Shown here: positions 53,503 through 62,738 of the stretch, one piece after another | How the letters are laid out: each line of letters opens with the position of its first letter | Numbering within the stretch: position 1 is the stretch's first letter | Source of the DNA: Paracoccaceae bacterium | GTDB lineage: Bacteria > Pseudomonadota > Alphaproteobacteria > Rhodobacterales > Rhodobacteraceae | Direction of reading: 5' to 3' | Assembly: GCA_019429405.1 (NCBI GenBank) | Contig: JAHYIZ010000004.1 | Span: forward strand, 1-64,000 | DNA length: 64,000 nucleotides | Notes under the pieces: generated by a model | Told to the model about the DNA's origin: nothing | Seen by the model: only the letters and a program-made list of their open reading frames with translations | The model's database searches: none | Program-made: the position numbers and the translations under genes

Positions 53503-55680
53503 TCAGACCACGGTCAAATGTGGGGAGCCCGCGGTCAGCGTGCCGATGATCGCCGCTTCGGCACCGCAATCAAGGAGTGCCTGTAAGGTGCGCGTGGCCG
53601 CCTCGGCGGGCACCGACGCCAAAAGGCCGCCCGCTGTCTGCGGGTCAGCCAGCAGCGCGGTATGCGGCCCCGGTGGCGCGGTCATCCGTTCTGAGAGTGC
53701 CGCGAGGTTGGCAGGCAGCAGCGACGATGCATGCCCCGCCTCGGCCAGCGCTAGCGCGCCCGGCAATAGCGGCACCGCAGCGAGTTCCAACCGCGCGCCC
53801 AGCCCCGAGGCGTCAAGCATGCCCAGCAGGTGCCCGGCCAGCCCGAAGCCGGTGACATCGGTCATCGCGTGGGCAACGGGCGCCAGAATTGCCGCTTCTG
53901 CCGTTTGGGCGCGGCACATCGAGTCCAGCGCGGCGGCCACCGCCCGGCCCGGCGCCTGACCGATCATCTCGGCGGCCAGCACCACGCCGGTGCCGATCGG
54001 CTTGGTCAGGATCAGCACATCCCCCGCCAGCGCCCCGGCCTGCCCCAGTGCAGCACCGTTGCACAGGCCCGTTGCGGTGAAGCCGAGTGTCAGTTCGGCC
54101 CCGGTTGCGGTGTGGCCGCCGGCCAGATCGGCACCTGCTTCAGCGCAAACACCGGCTGCGGCGGCGAGGATTTCGGTCAGGCTGCGTGCCTGCAATTCCT
54201 CTGACATCGGCGGCAACGTGACCTGTGCCAGCATCGCCTGTGGTGCCGCGCCCATAGCCCAGACATCGCCAAGCGCATGCACGGCGGCAATGCGCGCCGC
54301 CAGCCACGGGTCGGGGGTGAAGGCGCGCATATGGTCGGTGGTGATGACCTGCGCCCCCGTGCCGCAGCGCAGCACCGCCGCATCATCGCCAGCGCCCGCC
54401 AGCACATCGGCGCGCTGTGGCGCGGGCAGCGTGGCAAGTGCTGCGCGCAACACCTGCCCGCCCATCTTGCCGCCGCAGCCACCGCAAAGCGGCTTGCCGC
54501 CCGCCAGCGCCACGCGCACGCCATCGGCCACATGGGCGGGCACCGGCGGCGCGGGCATTGCGGGCAGATCATGCACCTTGGCCATGAACCGCAGGTCGAT
54601 CCGCTGTTTCCAGCGCCAGAGCCAGCGGCCATGCAGAGGCAGCTGCCATTTGTCGGCCACCGCCGTGCCGCCACCCGCGAAGATCAGCTTGAGGTAATCG
54701 CGCTGCGGCGTATAGGGCAGCATCTTGCCGCCGGTCAGCGCCGCGCGCAGGTTGGCCAGCAGCACTGGCGCCTGGCGCACTGCGTAGACCCCGGCCTTGG
54801 GGCGCGGGGCAAAGCCCATATGCGCAATGTCACCTGCCGCGAAAATCAGCGGGTCGGTCAGGGTCTGCAGGGTGGGGCCGATGTGCACGAAGCCTTTTTC
54901 CAGAGCCAGCCCAGTGTCGGCCAGCCAACCTTGCGGCCTTGTGGCGGCGCTGCCGATGATGAAATCGGCCTCAACCACGCGCCCGTCGGCCAGATGCACT
55001 GCCCCCGGCCCCACCCGCACCGCGCCTGAACCACGCAGAATTCTGGCGCCCGCCGCCTCGATCTGGGCGCAAAGCCGGTGCCGTGCGCCACGCCCGAGCA
55101 GCGACAACGGCACCCCGGCCTCGATCACGCTGACATCAGCGGCAGCCCCCAGCCGTTCGCAAGCGGCCAGTGCCAGCTCTACCCCGGCCACGCCGCCGCC
55201 GATTACCGCCACCCGGCCCCGGTTCTGCCCCGCCGCGACGCTTTGTGCGAAGGCTTGCCAGCGGTCGGCAAAATCGTCGAGTGGCTTGACCGGCACCGCA
55301 TGTTCGGCAAAGCCCGCAAGCATCGGCATTTCGGACGATATGCCGATGTCGATCGAGGCCACGTCATAGGCCACGGCGCCGCGCCCTTCGACCTGCACCA
55401 TGCGCGCCGCGCGGTCGATGCCGCTGGCGCGCCCGAGGATGAGGCGCGCACCTGCGTGCCGGGCCAGCTTTGCCAGATCAAGCTCCAGCGCCGCACGCGG
55501 GTAGACACCTGCCACATGGCCTGGCAACATGCCCGAATAGGCGGCCGTGGCGGTGGGCGAGATCAGCGTAAGGCGGGCACCGGGCAGCGGGTTCATGCCC
55601 CACATCCGCAGCACTAGCGCATGTGTGTGTCCGCCGCCGATCAGCACGAGGTCACGGGTCAGGGGCAGGGGGTGTTGCAT
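53503..55680 (-). CDS. selD: Selenophosphate synthetase fused to NADH-dehydrogenase-like domain
   Basis: A 725-residue fusion. Residues 1 to about 380 form an FAD-dependent pyridine nucleotide-disulfide oxidoreductase of the Ndh type (LVLIGGGHTHALVL, then VAVIGGGVAGVELALAA, and IFAAGDIAHM). Residues about 385-725 are selenide, water dikinase, with the active-site segment CGGCGGK (Cys399, Cys402, Lys405) in place of the Sec or Cys motif of SelD, followed by DDAAVLRC, GDVWAMGA and GGHTATGAELTLGF. The fusion is known in several bacteria; a role for the oxidoreductase in selenium reduction is inferred. It is convergent with mnmH. Confidence 0.93.
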   Translation of the reverse strand: MQHPLPLTRDLVLIGGGHTHALVLRMWGMNPLPGARLTLISPTATAAYSGMLPGHVAGVYPRAALELDLAKLARHAGARLILGRASGIDRAARMVQVEGRGAVAYDVASIDIGISSEMPMLAGFAEHAVPVKPLDDFADRWQAFAQSVAAGQNRGRVAVIGGGVAGVELALAACERLGAAADVSVIEAGVPLSLLGRGARHRLCAQIEAAGARILRGSGAVRVGPGAVHLADGRVVEADFIIGSAATRPQGWLADTGLALEKGFVHIGPTLQTLTDPLIFAAGDIAHMGFAPRPKAGVYAVRQAPVLLANLRAALTGGKMLPYTPQRDYLKLIFAGGGTAVADKWQLPLHGRWLWRWKQRIDLRFMAKVHDLPAMPAPPVPAHVADGVRVALAGGKPLCGGCGGKMGGQVLRAALATLPAPQRADVLAGAGDDAAVLRCGTGAQVITTDHMRAFTPDPWLAARIAAVHALGDVWAMGAAPQAMLAQVTLPPMSEELQARSLTEILAAAAGVCAEAGADLAGGHTATGAELTLGFTATGLCNGAALGQAGALAGDVLILTKPIGTGVVLAAEMIGQAPGRAVAAALDSMCRAQTAEAAILAPVAHAMTDVTGFGLAGHLLGMLDASGLGARLELAAVPLLPGALALAEAGHASSLLPANLAALSERMTAPPGPHTALLADPQTAGGLLASVPAEAATRTLQALLDCGAEAAIIGTLTAGSPHLTVV

Positions 55681-55818
55681 GGGCGCTCCGGGGGTTGGCG
55701 CGCGCCGGGTGGCGCGGGCGGGTCGACACTAACGATGGCGCCGGGCGATGCAACCGCCGCTGGGATCGGGCGCGCAGACGTGATCGTAGAATGTTGCCAA
55801 AAACTGCGTAATCATGGT

Positions 55819-55846
55819 TTGACATATCGATCACGATGTATATTAC
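55819..55846 (+). promoter_or_regulatory. Putative promoter of the XRE-Ehr operon
   Basis: A consensus -35 TTGACA (55819-55824) is followed after 16 bases by TATTAC (55841-55846), in an unusually AT-rich stretch (about 55795-55860) within GC-rich DNA. The first gene of the operon starts at 55880. Flanking ATCATG (55811) and CATGAT (55853) form an inverted repeat that could be an operator for the XRE regulator. Confidence 0.45.
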
Positions 55847-55879
55847 ATGCCGCATGATAGTTGGCAGCGGAGTCTGTAG

Positions 55880-56161
55880 ATGATCACGTCGGCCCAGATC
55901 AGGGCAGCGCGCGCGCTGCTTGGTATCGACCAGAGGCGGCTGGCGGCGCTGGCCGAGGTTTCGGTGCCCACCATTCAGCGGATGGAATCGAGCGCGGGCA
56001 ACGTGCGCGGCTGGGTTGGCAGCCTGACCAAAGTCGTTGAGGCGTTGAACCGTGCGGGGGTCGAGCTGATCGCCGAGGGCACCGCGAGTGCTCCGGCGGG
56101 CCGCGGCGTGCGCTTGCGCGCGCCCGAGTCGAAAGCGGAGGGCGGCAATGTCCGCAGTTGA
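55880..56161 (+). CDS. Small XRE-family regulator
   Basis: A 93-residue protein with a helix-turn-helix of the XRE/Cro type (residues about 3-55: QIRAARALLGIDQRRLAAL, then SVPTIQRMESS). No ligand domain is present, only a short Arg-rich tail. Its last 14 bases overlap the start of the first antiporter subunit gene (ATG 56148), so it is translationally coupled to the Ehr operon and probably regulates it. A good promoter sits just upstream. Confidence 0.84.
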   Translation: MITSAQIRAARALLGIDQRRLAALAEVSVPTIQRMESSAGNVRGWVGSLTKVVEALNRAGVELIAEGTASAPAGRGVRLRAPESKAEGGNVRS

Positions 56162-58160
56162 CCTGTCGCTATATTGCGTCGCGGCGCTGCTGGCGCTCGG
56201 TCTGGCAGCCATAGCGCTGCGCCGCTCTGCGGCGATTTCGGCGCTGGTCTATTTTGGTTCGGCGCTGCTCAGTCTGGTGCTGGCGGGCGCGGGCGTGGCG
56301 GTGCTGGCGGGAGCGGCCGAGATTACCGGCCGCGTGCTGCCTGTCGGCCTGCCGTGGCTCGGGTCGCATTGGCGGATAGATGCACTGTCGGCCTTTTTCC
56401 TGCTGGTGGTCGGTTTTGGCGGCGCGGCAGCCAGCGTCTATGCCGTGGGCTATGGGCGCCATGAATCCGAGCCGCAGCGGGTGTTGCCTTTCTACCCGGC
56501 CTTTCTGGGCGCGATGGCGCTGGTAGTGATGGCGAATGACGCCTTTTCCTTCCTGCTTTCGTGGGAAGTGATGTCGCTTTTGTCCTGGGCGCTGGTGATG
56601 GCGCATCACCGTGCGGCGGGCACGCAACACGCGGGCTATGTCTACCTTGTAATGGCGGGTTTCGGCACGATGGCGCTGCTGCTGGCCTTTGGTCTTCTGG
56701 CTGGAAGTGCTGGGGATTATGCCTTTGAGGCGATGCGCGCTGCCGCCCGCTCGCCCGCGATGGCGGCGGTGATACTGGCGCTGATGCTGGTCGGGGCGGG
56801 GTCAAAGGCGGGGCTGGTGCCGCTGCATGTCTGGCTGCCGCTGGCGCACCCCGCCGCCCCCAGCCACGTTTCGGCATTGATGAGCGGGGTCATGACCAAG
56901 GTCGCGCTCTACGGCCTGATCCGCGTGGTGTTCGACCTTGTCGGGCCGCTGGAGTGGTGGGCAAGCCCGGCGGTGATCGTGCTGGGCGCGGGCACGGCGG
57001 TGCTGGGCATCCTCAACGCGCTCGTGGCCAGCGACATCAAGAAGATCCTCGCCTATTCGACCATCGAGAACATCGGGGTTATAGTTGCGGCCCTTGGCCT
57101 TGCGCTAGCCTTTCGTGCCAATGGCATGGCCGCCACATCAGCGCTGGCATTTTCCGCCGCGCTGTTCCACATCGTCAACCATGCCGCATTCAAAAGCCTG
57201 TTGTTCATGGGTGCGGGCAATGTGCTGGTGGCCACCGGCCAACGCGAGCTGGATGTGCTGGGTGGGCTGATCCACCGGATGCCGGTCACAGCGTTTCTGG
57301 TGCTGGTGGGGGCTCTGGCGATTTCGGCACTGCCGCCGCTGAACGGGTTTGCCTCGGAATGGCTGCTGTTTCAGTCAGTGCTGAAAAGCCCGGAACTGCC
57401 GCAGGCGGGCCTGCAGATCATCGTGCCCGCTGCGGGCGCCATGCTGGCGCTGGCGGCGGCGCTGGCGGCGGCGGCCTTTGTGCGGCTTTACGGGGTGGGC
57501 TTTTTGGGCCGCCCGCGCAGCGACGTCGCGGCGAAAGCGATCGAGGTTGACCGCTTTGCGCTGGCCGCGATGGGCGCGCTGGCGCTGGTCTGCGTGCTTG
57601 CGGGGATCTTTCCCGGCGTGATGCTCGACCTGATGGCACCCGCCGCTGAGGCGATGGTGAACGGGCGGCTGCCGGTGCAGGCCGATGAAGCCTGGCAAAC
57701 GCTGGTGCCGATTGCCGAGACGCGCAGCACCTACAGCGGGCTGCTGGTGTTCCTGTTCATCGTGTTTTCGGCCACCTCGTCGGCGTGGCTGGTGCACCGC
57801 CTCGCCTCGCGCCGCCTGCGTCGGGGCCCGGCGTGGGACTGCGGCTTTCCTTCGAATATCGCCAACACGCAATACGGCGCGGGCAGTTTTGTGCAGCCTC
57901 TGCGCCGGGTGCTGGGCACCATTCTGCTTGGCGCGCGCGAAGAGGTGGCCATGCCGCCGCCGGGCGACAATCGCCCGGCACGGCTGCTCGTGACTCTGCG
58001 TGACGTGATCTGGGATGGCGGCTATCTGCGGCTTGCGGCGCTTATCAACAGCGCTGCCACACAGATGAACCGGCTGCAGTTCCTGACAATCCGCCGCTAC
58101 CTGAGCCTTGTCGTTGGGTCGCTCGTATCCTTGCTTCTGGTGCTGACGATATGGAATTGA
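56148..58160 (+). CDS. Ehr/HyfB-like proton-antiporter subunit
   Basis: A 670-residue NuoL/HyfB-type membrane protein with about 15 helices. Family segments include AFSFLLSWEVMSLLSWAL, KAGLVPLHVWLPLAHPAAPS, ASDIKKILAYSTIENIGVI and ALPPLNGFASEWLLFQSVL. It carries the proton-translocating lysines expected of NuoL/M/N-like units. Start ATG 56148 has GGAGGG upstream and overlaps the XRE gene; the frame start at 56088 is not needed. First structural gene of the complex. Confidence 0.9.
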   Translation: MSAVDLSLYCVAALLALGLAAIALRRSAAISALVYFGSALLSLVLAGAGVAVLAGAAEITGRVLPVGLPWLGSHWRIDALSAFFLLVVGFGGAAASVYAVGYGRHESEPQRVLPFYPAFLGAMALVVMANDAFSFLLSWEVMSLLSWALVMAHHRAAGTQHAGYVYLVMAGFGTMALLLAFGLLAGSAGDYAFEAMRAAARSPAMAAVILALMLVGAGSKAGLVPLHVWLPLAHPAAPSHVSALMSGVMTKVALYGLIRVVFDLVGPLEWWASPAVIVLGAGTAVLGILNALVASDIKKILAYSTIENIGVIVAALGLALAFRANGMAATSALAFSAALFHIVNHAAFKSLLFMGAGNVLVATGQRELDVLGGLIHRMPVTAFLVLVGALAISALPPLNGFASEWLLFQSVLKSPELPQAGLQIIVPAAGAMLALAAALAAAAFVRLYGVGFLGRPRSDVAAKAIEVDRFALAAMGALALVCVLAGIFPGVMLDLMAPAAEAMVNGRLPVQADEAWQTLVPIAETRSTYSGLLVFLFIVFSATSSAWLVHRLASRRLRRGPAWDCGFPSNIANTQYGAGSFVQPLRRVLGTILLGAREEVAMPPPGDNRPARLLVTLRDVIWDGGYLRLAALINSAATQMNRLQFLTIRRYLSLVVGSLVSLLLVLTIWN

Positions 58161-59107
58161 TCTTCGGTCTTCTCGTTCAGGGCGCCCAGATGGCGCTGGT
58201 GGTGGCGCTCGCGCCGGCGCTGGTGGGGCTGGTGCGCAAGGTCAGGGCGCGGATGCTGCGGCGGCGGGGGGCCTCAATCTTGCAGCCATACCGCGATATT
58301 CTGCGGCTGATGCGCAAAGAGGTAGTGCTGGCCGAAAACGCCTCGTGGCTGTTTCGCGTGGTGCCCTACATGGTGTTTGCCGCCACCTGGGTGGCGGCGG
58401 CGCTGGTGCCGACCTTTGCCACCGGGCTGCAATTCAACTGGACCGCAGACCTCATCGCCATTGTCGCCTTGCTGGGGTCGGCACGGTTCTTTCTGGCGCT
58501 GGCCGGCATGGATGTGGGCACTTCTTTTGGCGGCATCGGTGCCAGCCGCGAAATGATGATTGCTGCGATGGCCGAGCCTGCCTTGCTGCTGGCTGCCTTC
58601 TCGGTGTCTTTGGTGGCGGGGTCCACGCAGCTTTCGACCGTTGCCGCCTTCATGGCGACCGAAGATGTGGGCCTGCGGGTCTCGCTTGGGCTTGCACTGG
58701 TGGCGCTGGTGATCGTGGCGCTTGCCGAAAACGCGCGCATCCCGGTTGATAACCCCACCACCCACCTTGAACTGACAATGGTGCACGAGGCGATGGTGCT
58801 GGAGTATTCGGGCCGCCACCTTGCGATGATCGAGATCGCGGCGGCGCTGAAGCTCTTGCTCTACATCTCGCTGATTGGCTGCATCTTCGTGCCCTGGGGC
58901 ATCGCCAGCGGCGGTTCGGGTGTTGCGGCCTACCCACTGTCGCTTGCCTTCTACCTTGGCAAGCTGGCGGTCGGTGGCGTGCTGCTGGGCGTTTTCGAGG
59001 TGTCGATTGCCAAGATGCGGGTGTTCCGGGTGCCCGATTTCCTCGGTGCCGCGTTGATGCTCGGGCTGCTTGGCATGCTGCTGTTGTTCGTATCGCGGAG
59101 TCTTTGA
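58151..59107 (+). CDS. Ehr/HyfC-like (NuoH-type) membrane subunit
   Basis: A 318-residue NuoH/HyfC-type subunit with about eight helices. The motif ENARIPVDNPTTHLELTMVHE, with many acidic residues near the quinone-like chamber, is typical. It links the membrane arm to the soluble arm. Its start overlaps the previous gene by 10 bases, and its stop overlaps the next start (TGATG). Confidence 0.92.
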   Translation: MELIFGLLVQGAQMALVVALAPALVGLVRKVRARMLRRRGASILQPYRDILRLMRKEVVLAENASWLFRVVPYMVFAATWVAAALVPTFATGLQFNWTADLIAIVALLGSARFFLALAGMDVGTSFGGIGASREMMIAAMAEPALLLAAFSVSLVAGSTQLSTVAAFMATEDVGLRVSLGLALVALVIVALAENARIPVDNPTTHLELTMVHEAMVLEYSGRHLAMIEIAAALKLLLYISLIGCIFVPWGIASGGSGVAAYPLSLAFYLGKLAVGGVLLGVFEVSIAKMRVFRVPDFLGAALMLGLLGMLLLFVSRSL

Positions 59108-59769
59108 TGGATCGCATCGCCTTTGACATCGCGCATTTGCTGGCGGGCGGGCTGGTGCTTGTCAGCTTCATGATGATCTATCAGGATCGGCTCTACGCGC
59201 TGCTCAACGTATTCGCGCTGCACGCGGTCCTGCTGTCGCTTTCGGTCTCGTGGCAAGCCTATACGCAGCATGCGCCGCACCTTTATGTCACCGCCGCGAT
59301 TGCGCTGATCTTCAAGGCAATTGTCATTCCGGGTGTGCTGCACCGGATCATCCGCCAAATGGGCATTCACCGTGAGGTCGAAAAGGTGGTGGGGGTGGGC
59401 GTTACCATGCTGGCAGGCATGGGGCTTGTGGCGATGTCGATCGTGCTGATGCTGGGTCTGACCGAGGCCGCCGATGCCTTTGCGCGGGAAGACCTCGCGT
59501 TTGCGCTGTCGGTGGTGCTGCTTGGCCTCTTGATGATGGTCACACGCCGTAACGCGGTCAGTCAGGTGGTGGGGTTCATGTCGCTGGAAAATGGCCTGAT
59601 CCTCGCTGCAACCGGCGCCAAGGGCATGCCGCTGGTGGTGGAAATCAGCGTTGCGTTCTCGGTTCTGATCGCCTTCATCGTCATCGGAGTGTTCCTGTTC
59701 CGCATCCGTGAGCGGTTCGACACCGTCGACGACGTAGCGCTGGAAGACTATCGCGGAGAAGTGGAATGA
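59107..59769 (+). CDS. Ehr/HyfE-like membrane subunit
   Basis: A 220-residue membrane protein with about six helices similar to HyfE, which combines NuoK-like features (GFMSLENGLILAATGAKG is a NuoK-like stretch with a conserved Glu). I start at ATG 59107, overlapping the upstream TGA, instead of the TTG at 59104. It is part of the same tightly packed operon. Confidence 0.9.
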   Translation: MDRIAFDIAHLLAGGLVLVSFMMIYQDRLYALLNVFALHAVLLSLSVSWQAYTQHAPHLYVTAAIALIFKAIVIPGVLHRIIRQMGIHREVEKVVGVGVTMLAGMGLVAMSIVLMLGLTEAADAFAREDLAFALSVVLLGLLMMVTRRNAVSQVVGFMSLENGLILAATGAKGMPLVVEISVAFSVLIAFIVIGVFLFRIRERFDTVDDVALEDYRGEVE

Positions 59770-61217
59770 TCGGGCTTTTCGCCAACCCCGCCCATGTCAT
59801 TCTGGTGATACCAGCGGTTTTTGCGGTGCTGCTGGCGGTGCTGCCGGGGTATCGTTTGACCGCGCGACTGAACGTGCTGGCAAGCCTGCTGACGTTGATC
59901 GCGGCACTTTCGCTGTTTGTGGTGCCACGCGCGGCCCCCGGCGCTTTCCTACTGGTCGATGACCTCAACATCGTCTTCGTGGTGCTCAACACCTTTGTCG
60001 GCTTCACCGCCGCCGCCTTTTCGGCCAGTTACATCAGCCACGAGATCGAGACCGGCAAACTGACGCCTGCCTATGTGCGGTTCTACCACGGTATGTACCA
60101 GCTGATGATGTTCGGCATGAACCTTGCGCTTTTGTCCAACAACATCGGGTTGATGTGGGTGGCGATCGAGGTGGCGACACTGACCACCGTGCTGATGGTC
60201 GGCATCTACCGCACCCATGCGGCGCTCGAGGCGGCGTGGAAATACTTCATTCTTGGTTCGGTCGGCATCGCGCTGGCGCTGTTCGGTACCATTCTCGTCT
60301 ATCTGGCCGCACAGCCGGTGCTGGGCGAGGGCGAGGCGGCGATGATCTGGTCCAACCTGATCGTGCGCGCGGCCGAGTTTGACCCCAAGATCCTGAACCT
60401 TGCCTTTGTGTTCCTGCTGCTGGGCTATGGCACCAAGGTCGGTCTTGCGCCGCTGCATGCCTGGCTGCCCGATGCCCACGCCGAGGGGCCGACGCCGATT
60501 TCGGCAGTGCTCTCGGGCCTGCTGCTCAACGTCGCGCTTTACGCGGTGCTGCGCTTCAAGATGCTGATTGCAACCCACCCCGAGGCATTGGCACCGGGGC
60601 CGCTGATGGTCGCGATGGGCCTTTTGTCGGTGATCTTCGCCGCCTTCATGCTTTATCGGCGGCGCGACATCAAACGGCTGTTCGCCTATTCGTCAATCGA
60701 GCATATGGGCATCATCGTGTTCGCCTTTGGCATGGGCGGGCCGCTGGCAAACTTCGCCGGGCTTTTGCACATGGTCATGCACAGCCTCACCAAGTCGGCC
60801 ATCTTCTATTCGGTCGGCCATGTCGCGCAGATCAAGGGCACGCAGAAGATCGAGGGCATCCGCGGGTTGACACAAAGCCACCCGGTGCTGGGCTGGGGCC
60901 TTGCGCTTGGCGTGCTGGCGATTGCGGGCATGCCGCCCTTCGGGGTGTTCATGAGCGAATTCCTGATCGTGACCTCGACCTTTGCGCGCGAACCGCTGCT
61001 GGCGCTGCTGCTGGTATTTGGTCTGCTGGTTGCGTTTGGCGCGCTTCTGATGCGCCTTGCGGGCTTCATCTTTGGCGAGCCGACCGGCAAGGTCGGCCCC
61101 GCCGAGGCATCGTTTGTGCCACTTTACGCGCATCTGGCGCTGGTGCTGGCGGCGGGCATCTATCTGCCCGGCCCGGTGGTGGCGTGGTTCCAATCCGTTG
61201 CGGCGTTGTTGGGCTAG
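59766..61217 (+). CDS. Ehr/HyfF-like proton-antiporter subunit
   Basis: A 483-residue NuoM/HyfF-type subunit with about fourteen helices. Conserved motifs include YGTKVGLAPLHAWLPDAHAEGPTPISAVLSG and RRDIKRLFAYSSIEHMGII. Together with the HyfB-like protein this gives the complex two antiporter-like modules. Its start overlaps the HyfE-like stop (ATGA). Energy coupling to ion translocation is inferred from these subunits. Confidence 0.92.
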   Translation: MIGLFANPAHVILVIPAVFAVLLAVLPGYRLTARLNVLASLLTLIAALSLFVVPRAAPGAFLLVDDLNIVFVVLNTFVGFTAAAFSASYISHEIETGKLTPAYVRFYHGMYQLMMFGMNLALLSNNIGLMWVAIEVATLTTVLMVGIYRTHAALEAAWKYFILGSVGIALALFGTILVYLAAQPVLGEGEAAMIWSNLIVRAAEFDPKILNLAFVFLLLGYGTKVGLAPLHAWLPDAHAEGPTPISAVLSGLLLNVALYAVLRFKMLIATHPEALAPGPLMVAMGLLSVIFAAFMLYRRRDIKRLFAYSSIEHMGIIVFAFGMGGPLANFAGLLHMVMHSLTKSAIFYSVGHVAQIKGTQKIEGIRGLTQSHPVLGWGLALGVLAIAGMPPFGVFMSEFLIVTSTFAREPLLALLLVFGLLVAFGALLMRLAGFIFGEPTGKVGPAEASFVPLYAHLALVLAAGIYLPGPVVAWFQSVAALLG

Positions 61218-61226
61218 GGGGCAGGC

Positions 61227-62729
61227 ATGGAACATCGCACACCAGCAGCACCACAGCCCTTCCGCAGCCAACCGATGCTGCGCCAGACCGTGTCCGCCAC
61301 CGAATGGGAACTGGCGGCGGTCGAGGCGGCGCGCGGGCGGTTTGAACTGCTCGGCCTCTGGGCAACCGACGATGCCGCGCACATGGCGCTGCGGCAGGCA
61401 GACACCGGCCTGATTGACATTCTCAGCTACCCGCTCGCCGAACGGCACTTTCCTTCGGTCGCAGCACAGCACCCCGCCGCGCAGCGGCTGGAGCGGGCCA
61501 TGGTCGACCTGCACGGCCATATCGCTGATGGCTTGCCTGACACCCGCGCATGGCTTGACCATGGCCGATGGGGCATGACCGCACCACTGGGTGCCGCCGC
61601 GCCGGGGCCAGACTTGCCTCCCTATGCCTTTTTGCCCGTTGAAGGCGAAAGCCTGCATCAGGTCGCGGTCGGCCCGGTGCATGCGGGCATCATCGAGCCG
61701 GGGCATTTCCGGTTTACCGCGCAGGGCGAAACCGTGGTTCGGCTGGAAGAACGTCTGGGCTACACGCACAAGGGCGTCGATGCGCTGATGCGCGGCGCGA
61801 GCGTGGCACGCGGCGCAGAGCTGGCGGGCCGGGTTTCGGGTGACAGCACCGTGGCCTACGCATGGGCCTATGCGCAGGCGGTCGAGTCGGCACTTGGCAC
61901 CGAAGTGCCTGCGCGCGCGCTTTGTCTGCGCGCCATCATGGCCGAGCTGGAGCGGTTGGCGAACCATTTGGGCGACATTGGTGGAATCTGCAACGACGCT
62001 GCCTTTGCGATGATGCCGGCGCAAACCGGCGTGCTGCGCGAAGAGGTGCTGCGCTGCGCCGCCGCAGCCTTCGGCCACCGCTTCATGCGCGACCGGATTG
62101 TGCCGGGCGGCGTGACGCAGGATATCGACGCGCGCGGCATCGGCCTGATTGCGGCGTTGAACAGGCGCCTGCGCGACCGCTTCCCGCAGCTTGTCGTGCT
62201 TTACGACAACACCCCCTCGCTTCTCGCCCGTACCGTGTCAACGGGGTATCTTGCCCCCGATCTGGCGCGCCGGTTTGCTGCCGGGGGGCATGTGGGCCGC
62301 GCTTCGGGCCGCGACTTTGACACCCGGCGGGACTGCGCCTACGCGCCCTATGACGATCTGACTTTCACGGTTCCGCAGCGCAGCGACGGCGATGTGAACG
62401 CCCGCATCTGGATTCGCATTCGCGAAGTGGAACAAAGCCTTGCGCTGATCGAGCAATGCCTTGCTCGGCTGCCCGAGGGCCCGGTCCTTGCGGCGCCCAC
62501 GCCTGCAGGCGAGGCGCGCGAAGGGCTGGGGCTGGTTGAAAGTTTCCGCGGCGATGTGCTTGTCTGGCTGGCGCTGTCTGCAGACGGCACGATTGCGAGG
62601 TGCCACCTGCGCGACCCCTCGTGGTTTCAATGGCCGCTGCTTGAGGCGGTGATCGAAGGCAACATCATCGCCGATTTTCCGCTCTGCAACAAATCCTTCA
62701 ACTGCTCATACTCGGGGCACGACCTTTAA
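61227..62729 (+). CDS. Ehr large subunit, NuoCD-like, lacking NiFe ligands
   Basis: A 500-residue fusion of a short NuoC-like domain (about 1-115) and a NuoD/NiFe-large-subunit-like domain (about 130-500). In true hydrogenases the first metal-binding motif reads RxCGxC; here it is GRVSGDSTVAYAW (201-213), with Ser204 and Ser207 where cysteines are needed. The second motif DPCxxC is replaced by PLCNKSFNCSYSGHDL at the end, keeping only Cys487 and Cys493, six residues apart. So no NiFe centre can form by known rules. This defines the energy-converting-hydrogenase-related group. Confidence 0.9.
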   Translation: MEHRTPAAPQPFRSQPMLRQTVSATEWELAAVEAARGRFELLGLWATDDAAHMALRQADTGLIDILSYPLAERHFPSVAAQHPAAQRLERAMVDLHGHIADGLPDTRAWLDHGRWGMTAPLGAAAPGPDLPPYAFLPVEGESLHQVAVGPVHAGIIEPGHFRFTAQGETVVRLEERLGYTHKGVDALMRGASVARGAELAGRVSGDSTVAYAWAYAQAVESALGTEVPARALCLRAIMAELERLANHLGDIGGICNDAAFAMMPAQTGVLREEVLRCAAAAFGHRFMRDRIVPGGVTQDIDARGIGLIAALNRRLRDRFPQLVVLYDNTPSLLARTVSTGYLAPDLARRFAAGGHVGRASGRDFDTRRDCAYAPYDDLTFTVPQRSDGDVNARIWIRIREVEQSLALIEQCLARLPEGPVLAAPTPAGEAREGLGLVESFRGDVLVWLALSADGTIARCHLRDPSWFQWPLLEAVIEGNIIADFPLCNKSFNCSYSGHDL

Positions 62730-62738
62730 GGGGGGGTA

